Shown in pieces: positions 1 through 9,427 of a stretch of 64,000 bases of DNA. The stretch spans positions 1,923,001-1,987,000 of the forward strand of contig CP104974.1 in NCBI GenBank assembly GCA_025452255.1, read 5' to 3'. Under the pieces are notes generated by a model. That model saw only the letters and a program-made list of their open reading frames with translations. It was not told the DNA's origin and searched no databases. A program made the translations under genes and the position numbers. Positions within the stretch are counted from its first letter, which is position 1, and each line of letters begins with the position of its first letter. Source of the DNA: Devosia sp. A8/3-2. GTDB taxonomy: Bacteria; Pseudomonadota; Alphaproteobacteria; Rhizobiales; Devosiaceae.

Positions 1-10
1 CCTAACATTT

Positions 11-1170
11 TTGGGGAGAGTGGACGTGAGGCTTTATCCGGACGGGGTGCTTGTCGGCCGGGCCCGAATTGCCGGGCATGACCATCCCGGGATCGTGACG
101 GTGCGCGGTGACCAGTTGGTGGATATCACCAGTGCGGGCCGGGCGACGGTGCGCGATATCGCCGAATCCGGCGCGGCGACCGAGCATGTGCGAACCCGGG
201 CGGGTACGGCGCTGGGCAGTGTCGAGGCCATCATGGCCAATAGCGCTGCGGTGGCGCCAGATGCTTCCATTCCCGTATTGCTGTCTCCCATTGACCTGCA
301 AGCCATCAAGGCTTCCGGCGTTACCTTCGTGGTGTCGCTGCTCGAAAGAGTAATCGAGGAACAGGCCCGGGGGATAAGTCGCGGGCCGAGGCATTGCGCG
401 AGGAAATCCCGGAGCTGATCGGCACGGATCTGAGCGAATTGGTGCCGGGCTCGGAGACGGCGGCCAAGGTCAAGGCGGCACTGATCGAAAAGGGCGTATG
501 GAGCCAGTATCTCGAAGTGGGGATCGGGCCGGACGCCGAAATTTTCACCAAGGGCCAGCCGATGAGTTCGGTGGGCTATGGCGCCGAAGTCGGCCTGCAT
601 CCGATTTCGAGCTGGAATAATCCCGAGCCGGAAGTGGCGCTGCTGGTCACCAGCAAGGGCGAGATTATCGGCGCGACGCTGGGCAATGACGTCAATCTGC
701 GCGATGTCGAAGGCCGGTCCGCGCTGCTGCTGGGCAAGGCCAAGGACAATAATGCTTCGGCCTCGCTGGGGCCGTTCGTGCGGCTGTTCGATGGCGATTT
801 CACGCTCGACACCATCAAGCAGGCCGAGATTGCGCTGCGCGTTGAAGGCGAAGACGGCTTCGTGCTCGATGGGCATTCCTCGATGAGCCAGATTTCGCGC
901 ACGCCGGAATCGCTGGTGGCGGCCACTATTGGCGGACATCATCAATATCCGGACGGGCTGGTGCTGTATCTGGGCACCATGTTCGCGCCGGTGCAGGATC
1001 GCGGCGGCGCCGGCAAGGGTTTTACCCACAAAATCGGCGACAGTGTCTCGATCTCGACATCCTCGCTTGGCACCCTATCTAACAGGGTGAACCTCTCCAC
1101 CAAATGCCCCCCTGGACCTATGGCACCAGCCATTTGCTGCGCTGACTCGGCCAAGGCAAATCTTCTCTGA
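11..1170 (+). CDS. Fumarylacetoacetate hydrolase (FAH) family protein, possibly a sugar-acid dehydratase/hydrolase
   Basis: FAH-fold enzyme of about 385 residues acting on a 2-keto sugar acid or related diketo acid in the cytoplasm. The FAH core is visible: a YLEVGIGPDAEIF stretch, the PEPEVALL metal-ligand motif (two Glu), then GNDVNLRD, and a C-terminal GTLSNRVN segment. Two coding breaks are repaired here: one near 365-372 (GGGGGAT where GGGGCGAT is expected) and a pair near 1100-1140 around a C run, after which the reading ends LAKANLL-stop. The frame is open to the window edge, so the start is uncertain: TTG at 11, GTG at 20, or upstream of the window. The next gene is a ketoglutarate-semialdehyde-type dehydrogenase 24 nt downstream, which suggests a shared pentonate or hexarate catabolic pathway. 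The substrate is inferred from this pairing only. Confidence 0.8.
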
Positions 1171-1194
1171 TCTCTCCCCCGAAAGGCACATGAC

Positions 1195-2635
1195 ATGACC
1201 CAATTGCACAAGAACCTCATCGACGGGGAATGGATCGGCTCGGATGGCGTCGAGAACATCAACCCGTCCAATACGGCCGATGTGGTGGGGCTTTATGCCC
1301 GTGCGACCGCCGAAGAAACCACCCGAGCGATTGCTGCCGCCAAGGCCGCATTCCCGGCCTCGGTCGCGTTCGGGCATTCTTGAACGCCATGCGATCCTGT
1401 CCAAGACCAGCCAGGAAATCATCGCCCGCAAGGCCGAGCTGGGCGAGCTGCTGAGCCGCGAAGAGGGCAAGACCCTGCCCGAAGGCATTGGCGAAGTGAC
1501 TCGCGCCGCGCAGATTTTCGACTTTTTCGCCGGTGAAGCGCTGCACTCGGCCGGTGAAGTGCTGCCCAGCGTGCGCCCCGGCGTGGGCGTCGAGATCACC
1601 CGCGAGCCGATTGGCGTGATCGGCATCATCACGCCGTGGAATTTTCCGATCGCCATTCCGACACGGAAGCTGGCGCCGGCCCCGGCCTATGGCAATACTG
1701 TGGTGATCAAGCCGGCCGACTCGGTGCCGGGCTCGACACGGGCCATTATCGACATTCTGGTGCGCAATGGCCTGCCCAAGGGCGTGGTCAATCTGGTGAT
1801 GGGCAAGGGCTCGGTTGTCGGCCAGACCATGCTGGACAGCAAGGACGTGACCGCGATTTCCTTCACCGGCTCGGTGGGCACGGGCAAGCGCGTTGCCGCC
1901 GCCTCGATTGGCTTCAACCGCAAGTTCCAGCTGGAAATGGGCGGCAAGAACCCGACCGTGGTGCTGGACGATGCCGACCTCAAGGTGGCCGTGGAAAGCG
2001 TGGCGCAGTCGGCCTTCTTCTCGACCGGCCAGCGTTGCACTGCGTCCTCGCGCGTGATCGTGACCGAAGGCATCCACGACAAGTTCGTCGAGGCCTTGGC
2101 TGAGCGCACCCGCAATCTGCGGGTTGGCGATGCGCTGGACAAGAACACCGAAATCGGCCCCGTGGTCGATCCCAGCCAGCTCAAGCAGGACACTGACTAC
2201 ATCGCCATCGGCAAGGCCGAAGGCGCCAAGCTGGTGGCCGGCGGCGAACTGGTGAAGGCTGCGACGGAGGGCTATTTCCTGCAGCCCACGCTGTTCACCG
2301 AGGCAACCAATTCCATGCGCATCAGCCGCGAAGAAATCTTTGGGCCGGTGGCTTCGGTCATCCGGGTGAAGGATTATGAGGAAGCGCTGGCGACGGCCAA
2401 TGACACCGAATTCGGTCTGTCGGCCGGTATCGTCACCACGTCGCTGAAGTATGCGACCCACTTCAAGCGCAATGTTGAAGCCGGCATGGTGATGGTCAAT
2501 GTGCCGACGGCTGGTGTGGATTTCCACGTGCCGTTCGGTGGTCGCAAGGGCTCCAGCTATGGCCCGCGCGAGCAGGGCAAGTATGCGGCTGAGTTCTTCA
2601 CCGTGGTGAAGACGGCTTATACCGCTGCTGGTTGA
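1195..2635 (+). CDS. NAD(P)-dependent aldehyde dehydrogenase, alpha-ketoglutaric semialdehyde dehydrogenase type
   Basis: Full-length aldehyde dehydrogenase (about 480 residues) oxidising an aldehyde to a carboxylate; the closest functional match is the enzyme converting 2-oxoglutarate semialdehyde to 2-oxoglutarate. Visible motifs are TPWNFP (catalytic Asn), FTGSVGTG (cofactor loop), QLEMGGKNP (general-base Glu), GQRCTASSR (nucleophile Cys) and EEIFGPV. Near 1375 the sequence reads GCCTCGGTCG where GCCTGGTCG (Ala-Trp-Ser) is expected. The extra C shifts the frame, and the protein resumes at SRSGILERHAIL. It lies directly after an FAH-family gene, as in L-arabinose, D-xylose and hexarate pathways, so the two are probably one operon ending at the hairpin at 2661. 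Confidence 0.86.
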
Positions 2636-2660
2636 TCGATACGCGTTTTGTTGCATCTTT

Positions 2661-2688
2661 GGGGCTCCGCTTTTGCGGGGTCCTTTTT
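2661..2688 (+). terminator. Rho-independent terminator after the aldehyde dehydrogenase gene
   Basis: A short stem CTCCGC / GCGGGG with a TTTT loop is followed by TCCTTTTT, 25 nt after the dehydrogenase stop. It fits an intrinsic terminator for the catabolic pair. Confidence 0.7.
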
Positions 2689-3033
2689 GTGCGTGCGGAA
2701 GCTGCCCTGGCGCGGTTATCGAATGGACGGACGGACCCCGAGACGGCTTTCGCCTCGTGAGGAATTTAGAATGAGACGAACGCCGCCTCGGGGTGCCGGG
2801 ACTTTTTCGGACGGCGCGATCGCAGGCCCCAGCGTTCGCCGTAGCTCCCGCCCGATTGCCTCGTCCGCTCGACCCGGAGCGGAGCGCGACCCCCACTCCC
2901 CGGCTGGCTTCCGAACGCTCGTCGCTGCAGCGCCGCCCGTATCCCGGAAGATGGAGGGAGTATGGGGGAGGTTTTAGGAGGGGGATAAGAGGGGTAAGGG
3001 GGATAGATTGGGGGCCGTTGTGGTTCCCTCGAT

Positions 3034-3053
3034 CCTCCCCATCATGGGGGAGG
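3034..3053. repeat. Short palindrome, copy 1
   Basis: CCTCCCC and GGGGGAGG arms surround an ATCAT centre. The same arm sequence recurs 60 bp to the right with a different loop. Such C-rich/G-rich stem-loops are often dispersed intergenically in alphaproteobacteria; the function is unknown. Confidence 0.6.
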
Positions 3054-3093
3054 TGCAGGGCGGAAGGATCGGGGCTCTCATCACCCCCTCCCA

Positions 3094-3116
3094 ACCTCCC
3101 CCGTCGAGGGGGAGGT
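3094..3116. repeat. Short palindrome, copy 2
   Basis: Nine-base arms ACCTCCCCC / GGGGGAGGT flank a GTCGA loop, a perfect stem. It is closely related to the copy at 3034-3053, and both are followed by GGTGC. Confidence 0.65.
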
Positions 3117-3167
3117 GCTGGTGCGGTGGGCGGGCGGGATAGTGCCCTGAACTAACAATTACCCACG

Positions 3168-3250
3168 GTGTCATCCCGCGAAAGCGGGGACCTCTGTTTG
3201 CTTTCTTCAACATCCAGAAACGGAGGTTTCCGCTTTCGCGGGAATGACAC
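3168..3250. repeat. Long imperfect inverted repeat, REP-like, copy A
   Basis: The left arm (about 3168-3199) reads GGTGTCATCCCGCGAAAGCG and continues to CTGTTT. The right arm (about 3218-3250) is its near reverse complement and ends GGGAATGACAC. A related element lies at 28953-29035. Both sit between convergent genes, so they may act as two-way terminators or be members of a dispersed REP family. Confidence 0.75.
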
Positions 3251-3281
3251 TGTGGGGCGAAGTGCAACGTGGTGAGGGCTG

Positions 3282-3706
3282 CTATCGCCGCCGCTGCGTC
3301 AGCGCCATGCCGACCAGAATAAGCACCACGCCCAGCGCGCTGGCCCAGAGGGTCGAGGGGGCGCCGCGGGCGAGGTCGAGCACCACGCCCGAAACCATCT
3401 GCCCGCCGATGACCAAGAGCGCGGTATTGACCGCACCGATGCGTGGAATGAGCCAGCTGCCGGAGGCGACAGAAGACCACCCCCGATTGGCCCGCCGATA
3501 TAGGCGTGCCGGGGCGCGTCGGCCGCGCCGGCGGGGAGCAGGCCGCCGATGGCAAGGCCCAAGGCGGTGAGCGCGACAAAGCCGATAAGGTGGTTCCAGA
3601 ACGAGGCGATCAGCGGGGAGCCGGAGAGGGCCGAGCGCCCGTTGAGCTGGCGGCTAAGGCCGACCAGCAGGCCCGCAAGGACGGCATAGAGGATGGGCGT
3701 GATCAT
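3282..3706 (-). CDS. DMT superfamily transporter, YdcZ/DUF606-like small membrane protein
   Basis: Membrane protein of about 140 residues with roughly five hydrophobic helices, starting MITPILYAVLAGLLVG and ending LTQRRR. It is a half-size drug/metabolite-type transporter (DUF606); the substrate is unknown. The frame breaks near 3465-3480 after the AYIGGPIGG segment and resumes at VASGSWLIPRIG, with an unexpected CAGAAG on the plus strand there. Its start overlaps the stop of the upstream partner by ATGA, so the two half-transporters are translationally coupled and probably pair. Confidence 0.72.
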
Positions 3707-4191
3707 GGGCGGCCTCCCATGCCGACAAGGATGATCAGGGCGCTGCCGGCCGGGATCAGCAGCACGGCGGCAAGGTCGCGCAGTTCGAGCCGGCGTTTGG
3801 GCAGGCCGAACAGGCCCCAGCGGTCGGCGGCGAGGCTGAAGACCACTTGACCGGCAAGGCCCGGGGCCAGTGTGCCGGAAAGGGCCAGTGGGGAATTGAC
3901 GGTGGTGGAGGTCAGCATGACCGTCAGGGCGCCCGAAATGCCGCCGAGATAGGCCCAGAACGGGGCGGGTGGCTTGGGCTGCGGGTCGACTGCCGGGCGA
4001 CGGCGGTAGAGCAAAGCGAGGAAGAGTATGGCGGCGACGGTGCCGGTCCCGTGGGCGGCCCGAGAGGCAAAGAGCGGGTTGCCGTAATGGCCCAGCTCGC
4101 CGTTGAAAAACACCATCAAGGTGAGTAGCCCGCCGGTGCCGAAGGCAATCAGCAGGTGCAGAGGATTGAGCTGCCGGGGCGTGGAAATGGG
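3703..4191 (-). CDS. DMT superfamily transporter, YdcZ/DUF606-like partner
   Basis: Intact hydrophobic protein of about 160 residues with five predicted membrane segments (LHLLIAFGTGGLLTL; GTVAAILFLALLY; AYLGGISGALTVMLTS; QVVFSLAADRWGLFG; LAAVLLIPAGSALIILV). It belongs to the same small DMT family as the next gene, whose ATG overlaps this stop codon. I chose the Met at 4191 (MPISTPRQLNPLHLL); an earlier in-frame Met at 4224 is possible. Tandem DUF606 pairs are known to work as heteromers. The substrate cannot be inferred. Confidence 0.75.
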   Translation of the reverse strand, partial: PISTPRQLNPLHLLIAFGTGGLLTLMVFFNGELGHYGNPLFASRAAHGTGTVAAILFLALLYRRRPAVDPQPKPPAPFWAYLGGISGALTVMLTSTTVNSPLALSGTLAPGLAGQVVFSLAADRWGLFGLPKRRLELRDLAAVLLIPAGSALIILVGMGGRP

Positions 4192-4271
4192 CATGGACGG
4201 GGCGACTCGGGGGACGGGAGACACGGAATGTTAGCATGCGGCTTGCTGGGCGGGAGGTCATGCGCACAAAC

Positions 4272-4299
4272 GAAAATCCCCGCTTTCGCGGGGATTTCG
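4272..4299 (-). terminator. Terminator downstream of phoB
   Basis: A perfect 10-bp stem AAATCCCCGC / GCGGGGATTT closes a 4-base loop. Read on the minus strand it ends in TTTTCG, about 20 nt past the phoB stop. It would close the pst-phoU-phoB transcript and may also act on the opposite strand. Confidence 0.75.
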
Positions 4300-4318
4300 T
4301 GACGACGTACTGTGTCGC

Positions 4319-5021
4319 TCAGGCGAGCTGGGCGAAGCGTTCGTCGAAGGCGTAGCCGGCGCCGCGGACGGTGCGGATGGGGTCGGATTCGCGGCCGCGA
4401 TTGATGGCGCGGCGGAGGCGGCCGATATGGACGTCCACGGTGCGTTCATCGACATAGACGTCATTGCCCCAGACGCCATCGAGCAGCTGCTCGCGCGAAT
4501 AGACCCGGCCGGGATGGCGCATGAGATATTCGAGCAGGCGGTATTCGGTGGGGCCCAGATGCACGTCGCGATTGGCGCGGCGCACACGATGGGTGGTGCG
4601 GTCGAGCTCGAGATCGCCGACGCGCAGGGCGGCGGTGACCAGATTGGGATTGGCGCGGCGCAGCAAAGCGTGGATGCGGGCGATCAGCTCGGGCACGGAG
4701 AAGGGCTTGACGATATAGTCGTCGGCCCCGAGTCGAGAGGCCCCGTACGCGCTCTTCTTCCTCACCGCGGGCGGTGAGCATGATGATCGGCACGCGGGCG
4801 GTTTCCTCGCGAGCGCGGAGGCGGCGGCAGAGTTCGATCCCCGAAATTTCCGGCAGCATCCAATCGAGCAGGATGAGATCGGGCAGTTTTTCGTGGATCT
4901 GGCTCTGGGCCTCGTCCCCGGTTTCCGCGGTGACGACGCGGAAGCCTTCGGCCTCAAGATTGTAGCGCAGGAGGATGGCGATATCGCCTTCGTCCTCGAC
5001 GACGAGAATGGTAGCCGGCAT
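4319..5021 (-). CDS. phoB: Phosphate regulon response regulator PhoB
   Basis: OmpR-family two-component regulator (about 233 residues) that activates Pho genes at low phosphate. The receiver domain at residues 1-120 shows VVEDE, the phosphoacceptor Asp in LLDWMLPE and the conserved Lys in DYIVKPF. The C-terminal winged helix (about 130-230) shows GPTEYRLLEYLMRHPGRVYS and RTVDVHIGRLR. One extra C near 4732 (ACTCGGGG for ACTGGGG) shifts the frame between GLST and GADDY. It is the last gene of the pst operon and starts 3 nt after the phoU stop. The partner kinase PhoR is not encoded next to it. Confidence 0.93.
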
Positions 5022-5024
5022 GGA

Positions 5025-5735
5025 TCAGGCCTTGATCTGGGTGCGGTGCAGCTCCACCACTTCGGATGTGAGCTGCTTGCCGGTCTGCAGGTAATAGGCG
5101 CGTTCTGCGATATTGGTGGCGTGGTCCCCGATGCGTTCCGGGCTCTTGGCGCAGAACAGCAGATGGGTGCAGGGCGTGATGTTGCGCGGATCTTCCATCA
5201 TGTAGGTGAGCAATTCGCGGAACAGGGAAGTGTACATGGCGTCCACCTCGTCATCGCGATTGCACACTTCGATGGCGCCGGCGGAGTCGCGGCTCGAATA
5301 GGAATCCAGCGCATCCTTGATCTGGCGCAGGACCAGATTGGTCATGTTCTTGACGCCATTATAGAAGGTCGGCTGCAGGTTGAGGCCTTCGAGCTTGAGC
5401 GAGCGGCGGGCCAATTGCTTGGCCATGTCGCCGACGCGTTCGAGATCGGAGGCGACATGGATGGCAGTGATGATGGCGCGCAGGTCGGACGCCATGGGCT
5501 GGCGGCGGGCGATCATGGAGACGGCGATATCGTCGATCTTGCGCTGCATGTCGTCGATGCGCTGATCGGCAATGATGGTCAGGTCGGCCAGTTCGCGATC
5601 GAGGCGGAGCAGGGACTTGGTGCCATTTTCGATGGCGACCTCGACCTGACCGCCCATTTCGGCGATCGACTGGGCCGGGGCGACGAGCTCGTCATTATAG
5701 GAGGAGACGATGTGTTCGGGGCCGGAAGTGGGCAT
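5025..5735 (-). CDS. phoU: Phosphate signalling regulator PhoU
   Basis: Intact 236-residue, mostly helical cytoplasmic protein with the two PhoU repeats (about residues 20-110 and 120-215). It links the Pst transporter to PhoR/PhoB and restrains Pho signalling when phosphate is plentiful. Features include the N-terminal SYNDELVAPAQSIAEMGG, an acidic metal-binding helix SDLERVGDMAKQLARR and the repeat-2 counterpart SPERIGDHATNIAERAYYL. It lies between pstB and phoB, the usual alphaproteobacterial order, and starts about 30 nt after pstB. Confidence 0.95.
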   Translation of the reverse strand: MPTSGPEHIVSSYNDELVAPAQSIAEMGGQVEVAIENGTKSLLRLDRELADLTIIADQRIDDMQRKIDDIAVSMIARRQPMASDLRAIITAIHVASDLERVGDMAKQLARRSLKLEGLNLQPTFYNGVKNMTNLVLRQIKDALDSYSSRDSAGAIEVCNRDDEVDAMYTSLFRELLTYMMEDPRNITPCTHLLFCAKSPERIGDHATNIAERAYYLQTGKQLTSEVVELHRTQIKA

Positions 5736-5764
5736 GGCGGTGTCTCTCTTGGTCCGGGTTTGGA

Positions 5765-6601
5765 TCAGCCGATACGGCCCATGATATAGTCCCGGGTCTG
5801 CTTGTTGATCGGGTTGGTGAAGATGTCTTCGGTGACGCCTTCCTCGATCAGATTGCCCAGATGGAAGAATGCCGTGCGCTGGCTGACGCGGGCCGCCTGC
5901 TGCATGGAGTGGGTGACGATGACGATGGTGTAGTTCTCGCGCAATTCGTCGATCAGCTCCTCGATGATGGCCGTGGCGATCGGATCGAGGGCCGAGCAGG
6001 GCTCGTCCATCAGGATGACTTCGGGGCTAACGGCGATGGCGCGGGCAATGCAAAGGCGCTGCTGCTGGCCGCCGGAAAGGCCGGTGCCGGGTTCATTGAG
6101 GCGGTCCTTGACCTCCTCGAACAGGCCGGCCTTGCGCAGGGAGGAGACGACGATTTCGTCCAGATCCGTCTTGGAGCGTGCCAAACCGTGAATCTTGGGG
6201 CCGTAGGCGACGTTTTCGTAGATCGATTTGGGGAAGGGATTGGGCTTCTGGAACACCATGCCGATGCGGGCACGCAGTTCCACGACGTCCGGGGACGGAT
6301 CGTAGATATTCTCGCCATCCAGCTCGATCAGGCCGCCGACCTTGGCGCCTTCAATGGTGTCGTTCATGCGGTTGATGCAGCGCAGGAAGGTCGACTTGCC
6401 GCAGCCCGAAGGCCCGATGAAGGAGGTAACGGCGCGATCGGGGATATCGATCGAAATGCCGTGCAGGGCCTGCTTGGCACCGTAATGGACGGTGACATCC
6501 TTGGCGTGCAGGCGGATCGGGCGTTCGAGAGCGTCAGTGGGGTTCATGGTGGAGTTCACGGTCTGGTGGGTCATCTTAACCTTGCCGGCGAGCATGTCCA
6601 T
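5765..6601 (-). CDS. pstB: Phosphate ABC transporter ATP-binding protein PstB
   Basis: Intact ATPase of the high-affinity phosphate importer (278 residues from the first Met; [10 protein letters not shown] or [10 protein letters not shown] are alternative starts). It shows Walker [10 protein letters not shown], the PstB-typical RCINRMND, signature [14 protein letters not shown], Walker [14 protein letters not shown] and switch His in [12 protein letters not shown]. If the first Met is used, the gene overlaps the end of pstA by 26 nt; the later Met codons avoid this, so the start is unsettled. It hydrolyses ATP with PstA and PstC as membrane partners. Confidence 0.95.
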   Translation of the reverse strand: MDMLAGKVKMTHQTVNSTMNPTDALERPIRLHAKDVTVHYGAKQALHGISIDIPDRAVTSFIGPSGCGKSTFLRCINRMNDTIEGAKVGGLIELDGENIYDPSPDVVELRARIGMVFQKPNPFPKSIYENVAYGPKIHGLARSKTDLDEIVVSSLRKAGLFEEVKDRLNEPGTGLSGGQQQRLCIARAIAVSPEVILMDEPCSALDPIATAIIEELIDELRENYTIVIVTHSMQQAARVSQRTAFFHLGNLIEEGVTEDIFTNPINKQTRDYIMGRIG

Positions 6602-7979
6602 TTCGGGGTCCTTCTCTTATGCGCTTTTCAAGGCGCGTGCGCAGGAAGATGGCGATGGCGTTGAGCAGGATCATGAAGCCGAGCAGCACGAGGATAGCGG
6701 CGGAGGTGCGGGCTTCGAAGAAGTTGCGGTTTTCATTGGCCTGCCAGAGATAAATCTGGACGGGCAGGGCGGTAGCCTGATCGAGCGGGGTGGCGGGCAC
6801 CGAGGCGACGAAGGCATTCATGCCGATGAGCAGGAGCGGCGCGGTTTCGCCCAGCGCCTGCGCCACACCGATAATGGTGGCGGTGAGGATCGAGGGGAAG
6901 GTCACCGGCAGCACATGATGGAACACCATCTGCGTACGGGAGGCGCCCATGCCGAGCGCCGCCTGACGCAAAGCCGGGGACACGCCCTGCAGAGCGCCGC
7001 GGGTGGCGATGATGATGGTGGGCAGGGTCATCAGCGTCAGCACAAGGCCGCCGACCAGCGGGGCCGAGAGGGGCAGGTGCAGATAGTTGATGAACACTGC
7101 GGCGCCGAGCAGGCCGAAGACGATGGAGGGCACGGCAGCGAGGTTGTTGATATTGACCTCGATCAGGTCGGTGAGGCGCGATTTGGGCGCGAACTCTTCG
7201 AGATAGATGGCCGAGGCCACCCCGATCGGCACGGCCAGGATGATCACCACCAGCATCATATAGAACGAGCCCATGAAGGCACCGGCAAGACCGGCGGCAG
7301 CGGGGGCGGCGCGGCTGTCGACATTGGTGAAGATCGACCGAGAAAAGCCCGAGCTGATGGTGCCATTGGCCTTGAACTGATCGATCAGGCCACGGGCGGC
7401 GGGGGAAAGCTGCTGCTGGGCATCGCCCAGTTCGCGATCGATATTGCCCTTGATCCAGTTATCGGCATTGGCCGAGGCCAGCACGTCGACAGTGACGGTT
7501 TTGCCGAGCAGGGAGGGATCGGCGACGAAGAGGTCGCGGATCTGGTGGCGGGCATTGGTTTCGGCAATGGTCAGGATCTGGCGGCTGTCGATCTCGTAGT
7601 CGGCGGGGGCTGCGGCGCGGAGCGAGGCTTCGACCACTTTGTTCCAGTTGAGCAGGGCGACGTCGCGCTGCCATTTCAGATTAGCGGCGCGGAAATCGGC
7701 GTCGGACTGGCCGGCGGCGCGCACGGGGGCGGGATCGACGCCGATCACTTCGGGATCATAGGTGACCGACAGGCGCAGATTGGACTGGGTAAAGGCGGGC
7801 AGGCCCTTGGTCAGCACGTCGGCAAAGAGCAGGGCGACGAAGCCGAGCGCCAAGGCGATGGCGGCCATGCCGAAGCCCTTGAACAGACGTTCCTGCAGGT
7901 GGCGACGGCCAAGGCCGGCGCGGATCAGCTTGGCACGTTCGAGCGTCGCCCGGTGGCCGGTGGGGATAATGTCAGTCAT
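6576..7979 (-). CDS. pstA: Phosphate ABC transporter permease PstA, long form
   Basis: Intact 467-residue inner-membrane permease. Residues 1-60 hold a first helix ([20 protein letters not shown]). Residues 60-235 form a long soluble insert, matching the DUF3333-type N-terminal extension of alphaproteobacterial PstA. The transporter core follows, with the EAA-type motif [20 protein letters not shown] and [10 protein letters not shown]. It is much longer than the roughly 300-residue enterobacterial form, but this is usual for the class. It starts 2 nt after the pstC stop. The C-terminal tail [15 protein letters not shown] overlaps the upstream start option of pstB. Confidence 0.94.
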   Translation of the reverse strand: MTDIIPTGHRATLERAKLIRAGLGRRHLQERLFKGFGMAAIALALGFVALLFADVLTKGLPAFTQSNLRLSVTYDPEVIGVDPAPVRAAGQSDADFRAANLKWQRDVALLNWNKVVEASLRAAAPADYEIDSRQILTIAETNARHQIRDLFVADPSLLGKTVTVDVLASANADNWIKGNIDRELGDAQQQLSPAARGLIDQFKANGTISSGFSRSIFTNVDSRAAPAAAGLAGAFMGSFYMMLVVIILAVPIGVASAIYLEEFAPKSRLTDLIEVNINNLAAVPSIVFGLLGAAVFINYLHLPLSAPLVGGLVLTLMTLPTIIIATRGALQGVSPALRQAALGMGASRTQMVFHHVLPVTFPSILTATIIGVAQALGETAPLLLIGMNAFVASVPATPLDQATALPVQIYLWQANENRNFFEARTSAAILVLLGFMILLNAIAIFLRTRLEKRIREGPRNGHARRQG

Positions 7980-7981
7980 GA

Positions 7982-9361
7982 TTATTCGTACTGCTCCCGG
8001 AAGCGGCGGACGATGTAGAGGGCGAAGACATTGAGGCACAGCGTCATCACGAAGAGGGTGAGGCCGAGCGCGAAGCCGACCAGCGATTGGGGACCGGCGA
8101 AATCGGTATCGCCGGTGAGCTGGTTGACGATCGAGACGGTGATGGTGGAAACCGGCTCGAGCGGATTGCCGCGCAGCACCGGGCTATTGCCGGCTGCGAG
8201 CACCACGATCATGGTTTCGCCGATGGCGCGGCTGACGGCGAGGAGGAAGGCGCCGACAATGCCGGGCAGGGCGGCGGGCAGCAGCACATTGCGGATGGTT
8301 TCGGATTGGGTGGCGCCCGGGCCAAAGGCGCCATCGCGCAGGGCCAGCGGCACCTGATTGAGAATGTCGTCGCTGAGCGAAGAAATGAAGGGGATGATCA
8401 TGATCCCCATGACGATGCCGGCGGTGAGCGCTGACGTGGCGCTGATGGGCAGGCCGACAAGGCCGCCCACGTCGCGCAGGAAGGGGCCGACCGTCACCGG
8501 GGCAAAGAAGCCGTAGACGATGGTGGGGATGCCAGCCGGGATTTCGATGACCGGCTTGACGACGGCGCGCACCTTACGGGGCGCATATTGGCTGAGATAG
8601 ATGGCAGCCATCAGCCCGACGGGCACGGCGACCAGCATGGCGATGATCGAGATCATCAGCGTGCCGGTGAGCAGCGGCAGCAGGCCATATTGGCCATAAT
8701 CGCCGGCCACGGTGGAGGAGAATTTGGGGTTCCACACTGTGCCGAAGAAGAAGTCGAGCGGGCTGATAAAGGTGAAGAAGCGATAGGCTTCGGTGACCAG
8801 CGAGGCGACGATGCCCACCGTGGTAAGAATGGCAATGGCGGAACAGGCCAGCAGCAGGACGGTAACGACCTGCTCGACCATGTTGCGGGCCCGCAGGCAG
8901 GGCGTGATGCGGCTGCGCGCATAAAGCAGCGCGCCGATACCGGCAGCGGCCGCGGCGGCGATGACGCAGAGGAAGGTGAGCAGCTGGAAGCTGCGCAGCG
9001 AGTCGCCGGCGGCCTGTTCATAGGGGGCGAGTTCGCCGGTGACGCCGTAGCCCGAGGCGATCTGCTGGATGCGCTGGATGGCGCCGTTCAGGCCCATCTG
9101 GTCGAGCGAGGTGACCACATCGGTGGGAATTTGCGCGACGGTGAAGGAGCGGGTGATATCGCCGCCGAAATAGGCCCAGAGGCCCAGAACGATCACGGCC
9201 GGCACCAGCGTCCAGATGGCGAGAAGCGAGCCATGGTATTGCGGGCGGGAATGGACCTTGACGCCGTTGGTGGTAACCGGGCCCCGGCTCTTGGTCCAGC
9301 CAATCTGGTAGGCGACCCCGAGCAGGACAAGCAGCAGTCCGGCAATGATGAAGGAATTCAT
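7982..9361 (-). CDS. pstC: Phosphate ABC transporter permease PstC
   Basis: Intact 459-residue permease with about eight membrane helices. It begins MNSFIIAGLLLVLLGVAYQI and carries a periplasmic region around residues 70-130, then the core with GILS-type helices and the coupling motif NQVPLALRDGAFGPGATQSE, followed by AIGETMIVVLAAG. It pairs with PstA to form the phosphate channel. It follows pstS with a 66-nt gap containing a strong stem-loop at 9393, which probably lowers its expression relative to the binding protein. Confidence 0.94.
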   Translation of the reverse strand: MNSFIIAGLLLVLLGVAYQIGWTKSRGPVTTNGVKVHSRPQYHGSLLAIWTLVPAVIVLGLWAYFGGDITRSFTVAQIPTDVVTSLDQMGLNGAIQRIQQIASGYGVTGELAPYEQAAGDSLRSFQLLTFLCVIAAAAAAGIGALLYARSRITPCLRARNMVEQVVTVLLLACSAIAILTTVGIVASLVTEAYRFFTFISPLDFFFGTVWNPKFSSTVAGDYGQYGLLPLLTGTLMISIIAMLVAVPVGLMAAIYLSQYAPRKVRAVVKPVIEIPAGIPTIVYGFFAPVTVGPFLRDVGGLVGLPISATSALTAGIVMGIMIIPFISSLSDDILNQVPLALRDGAFGPGATQSETIRNVLLPAALPGIVGAFLLAVSRAIGETMIVVLAAGNSPVLRGNPLEPVSTITVSIVNQLTGDTDFAGPQSLVGFALGLTLFVMTLCLNVFALYIVRRFREQYE

Positions 9362-9392
9362 TGTGTTACGCGCGCCCTGCGGAAGAAGGGAA

Positions 9393-9416
9393 GGGCCGCA
9401 CCCGAAGATGCGGCCC
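9393..9416 (-). terminator. Stem-loop between pstS and pstC, attenuator or mRNA stabiliser
   Basis: Perfect 8-bp arms GGGCCGCA / TGCGGCCC with an 8-base loop, 11 nt past the pstS stop. There is no good T-tract on the transcribed strand, so partial read-through or 3' protection of the pstS message is more likely than full termination. Confidence 0.65.
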
Positions 9417-9427
9417 GGTCGGTTGGT

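Larger units (their letters stand above)
2696..3281. other. Intergenic region rich in palindromes, no gene seen
   Basis: Nearly 590 bases between convergent genes. No stretch reads like a conserved protein on either strand, although several chance frames are open because of the GC content. The left half shows no clear structure. The right half holds two CCTCCCC/GGGGGAGG palindromes and one long imperfect inverted repeat, listed separately. Confidence 0.6.

Noticed and set aside
34..1029. Long minus-strand frame opposite the FAH gene
   Set aside because: It is antisense to a clear enzyme gene and has Arg/His/Gln-rich, low-complexity composition typical of GC-rich shadow frames.
2696..3281. 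CRISPR array or insertion sequence in the repeat-rich intergenic region
   Set aside because: Repeats are palindromic, only two per type, without regular spacers, terminal inverted repeats or a transposase gene.
6492..8018. 508-codon plus-strand frame opposite pstB/pstA
   Set aside because: Gly/Asp/His-rich translation with no recognisable domain; the minus strand encodes PstB and PstA with full motifs.
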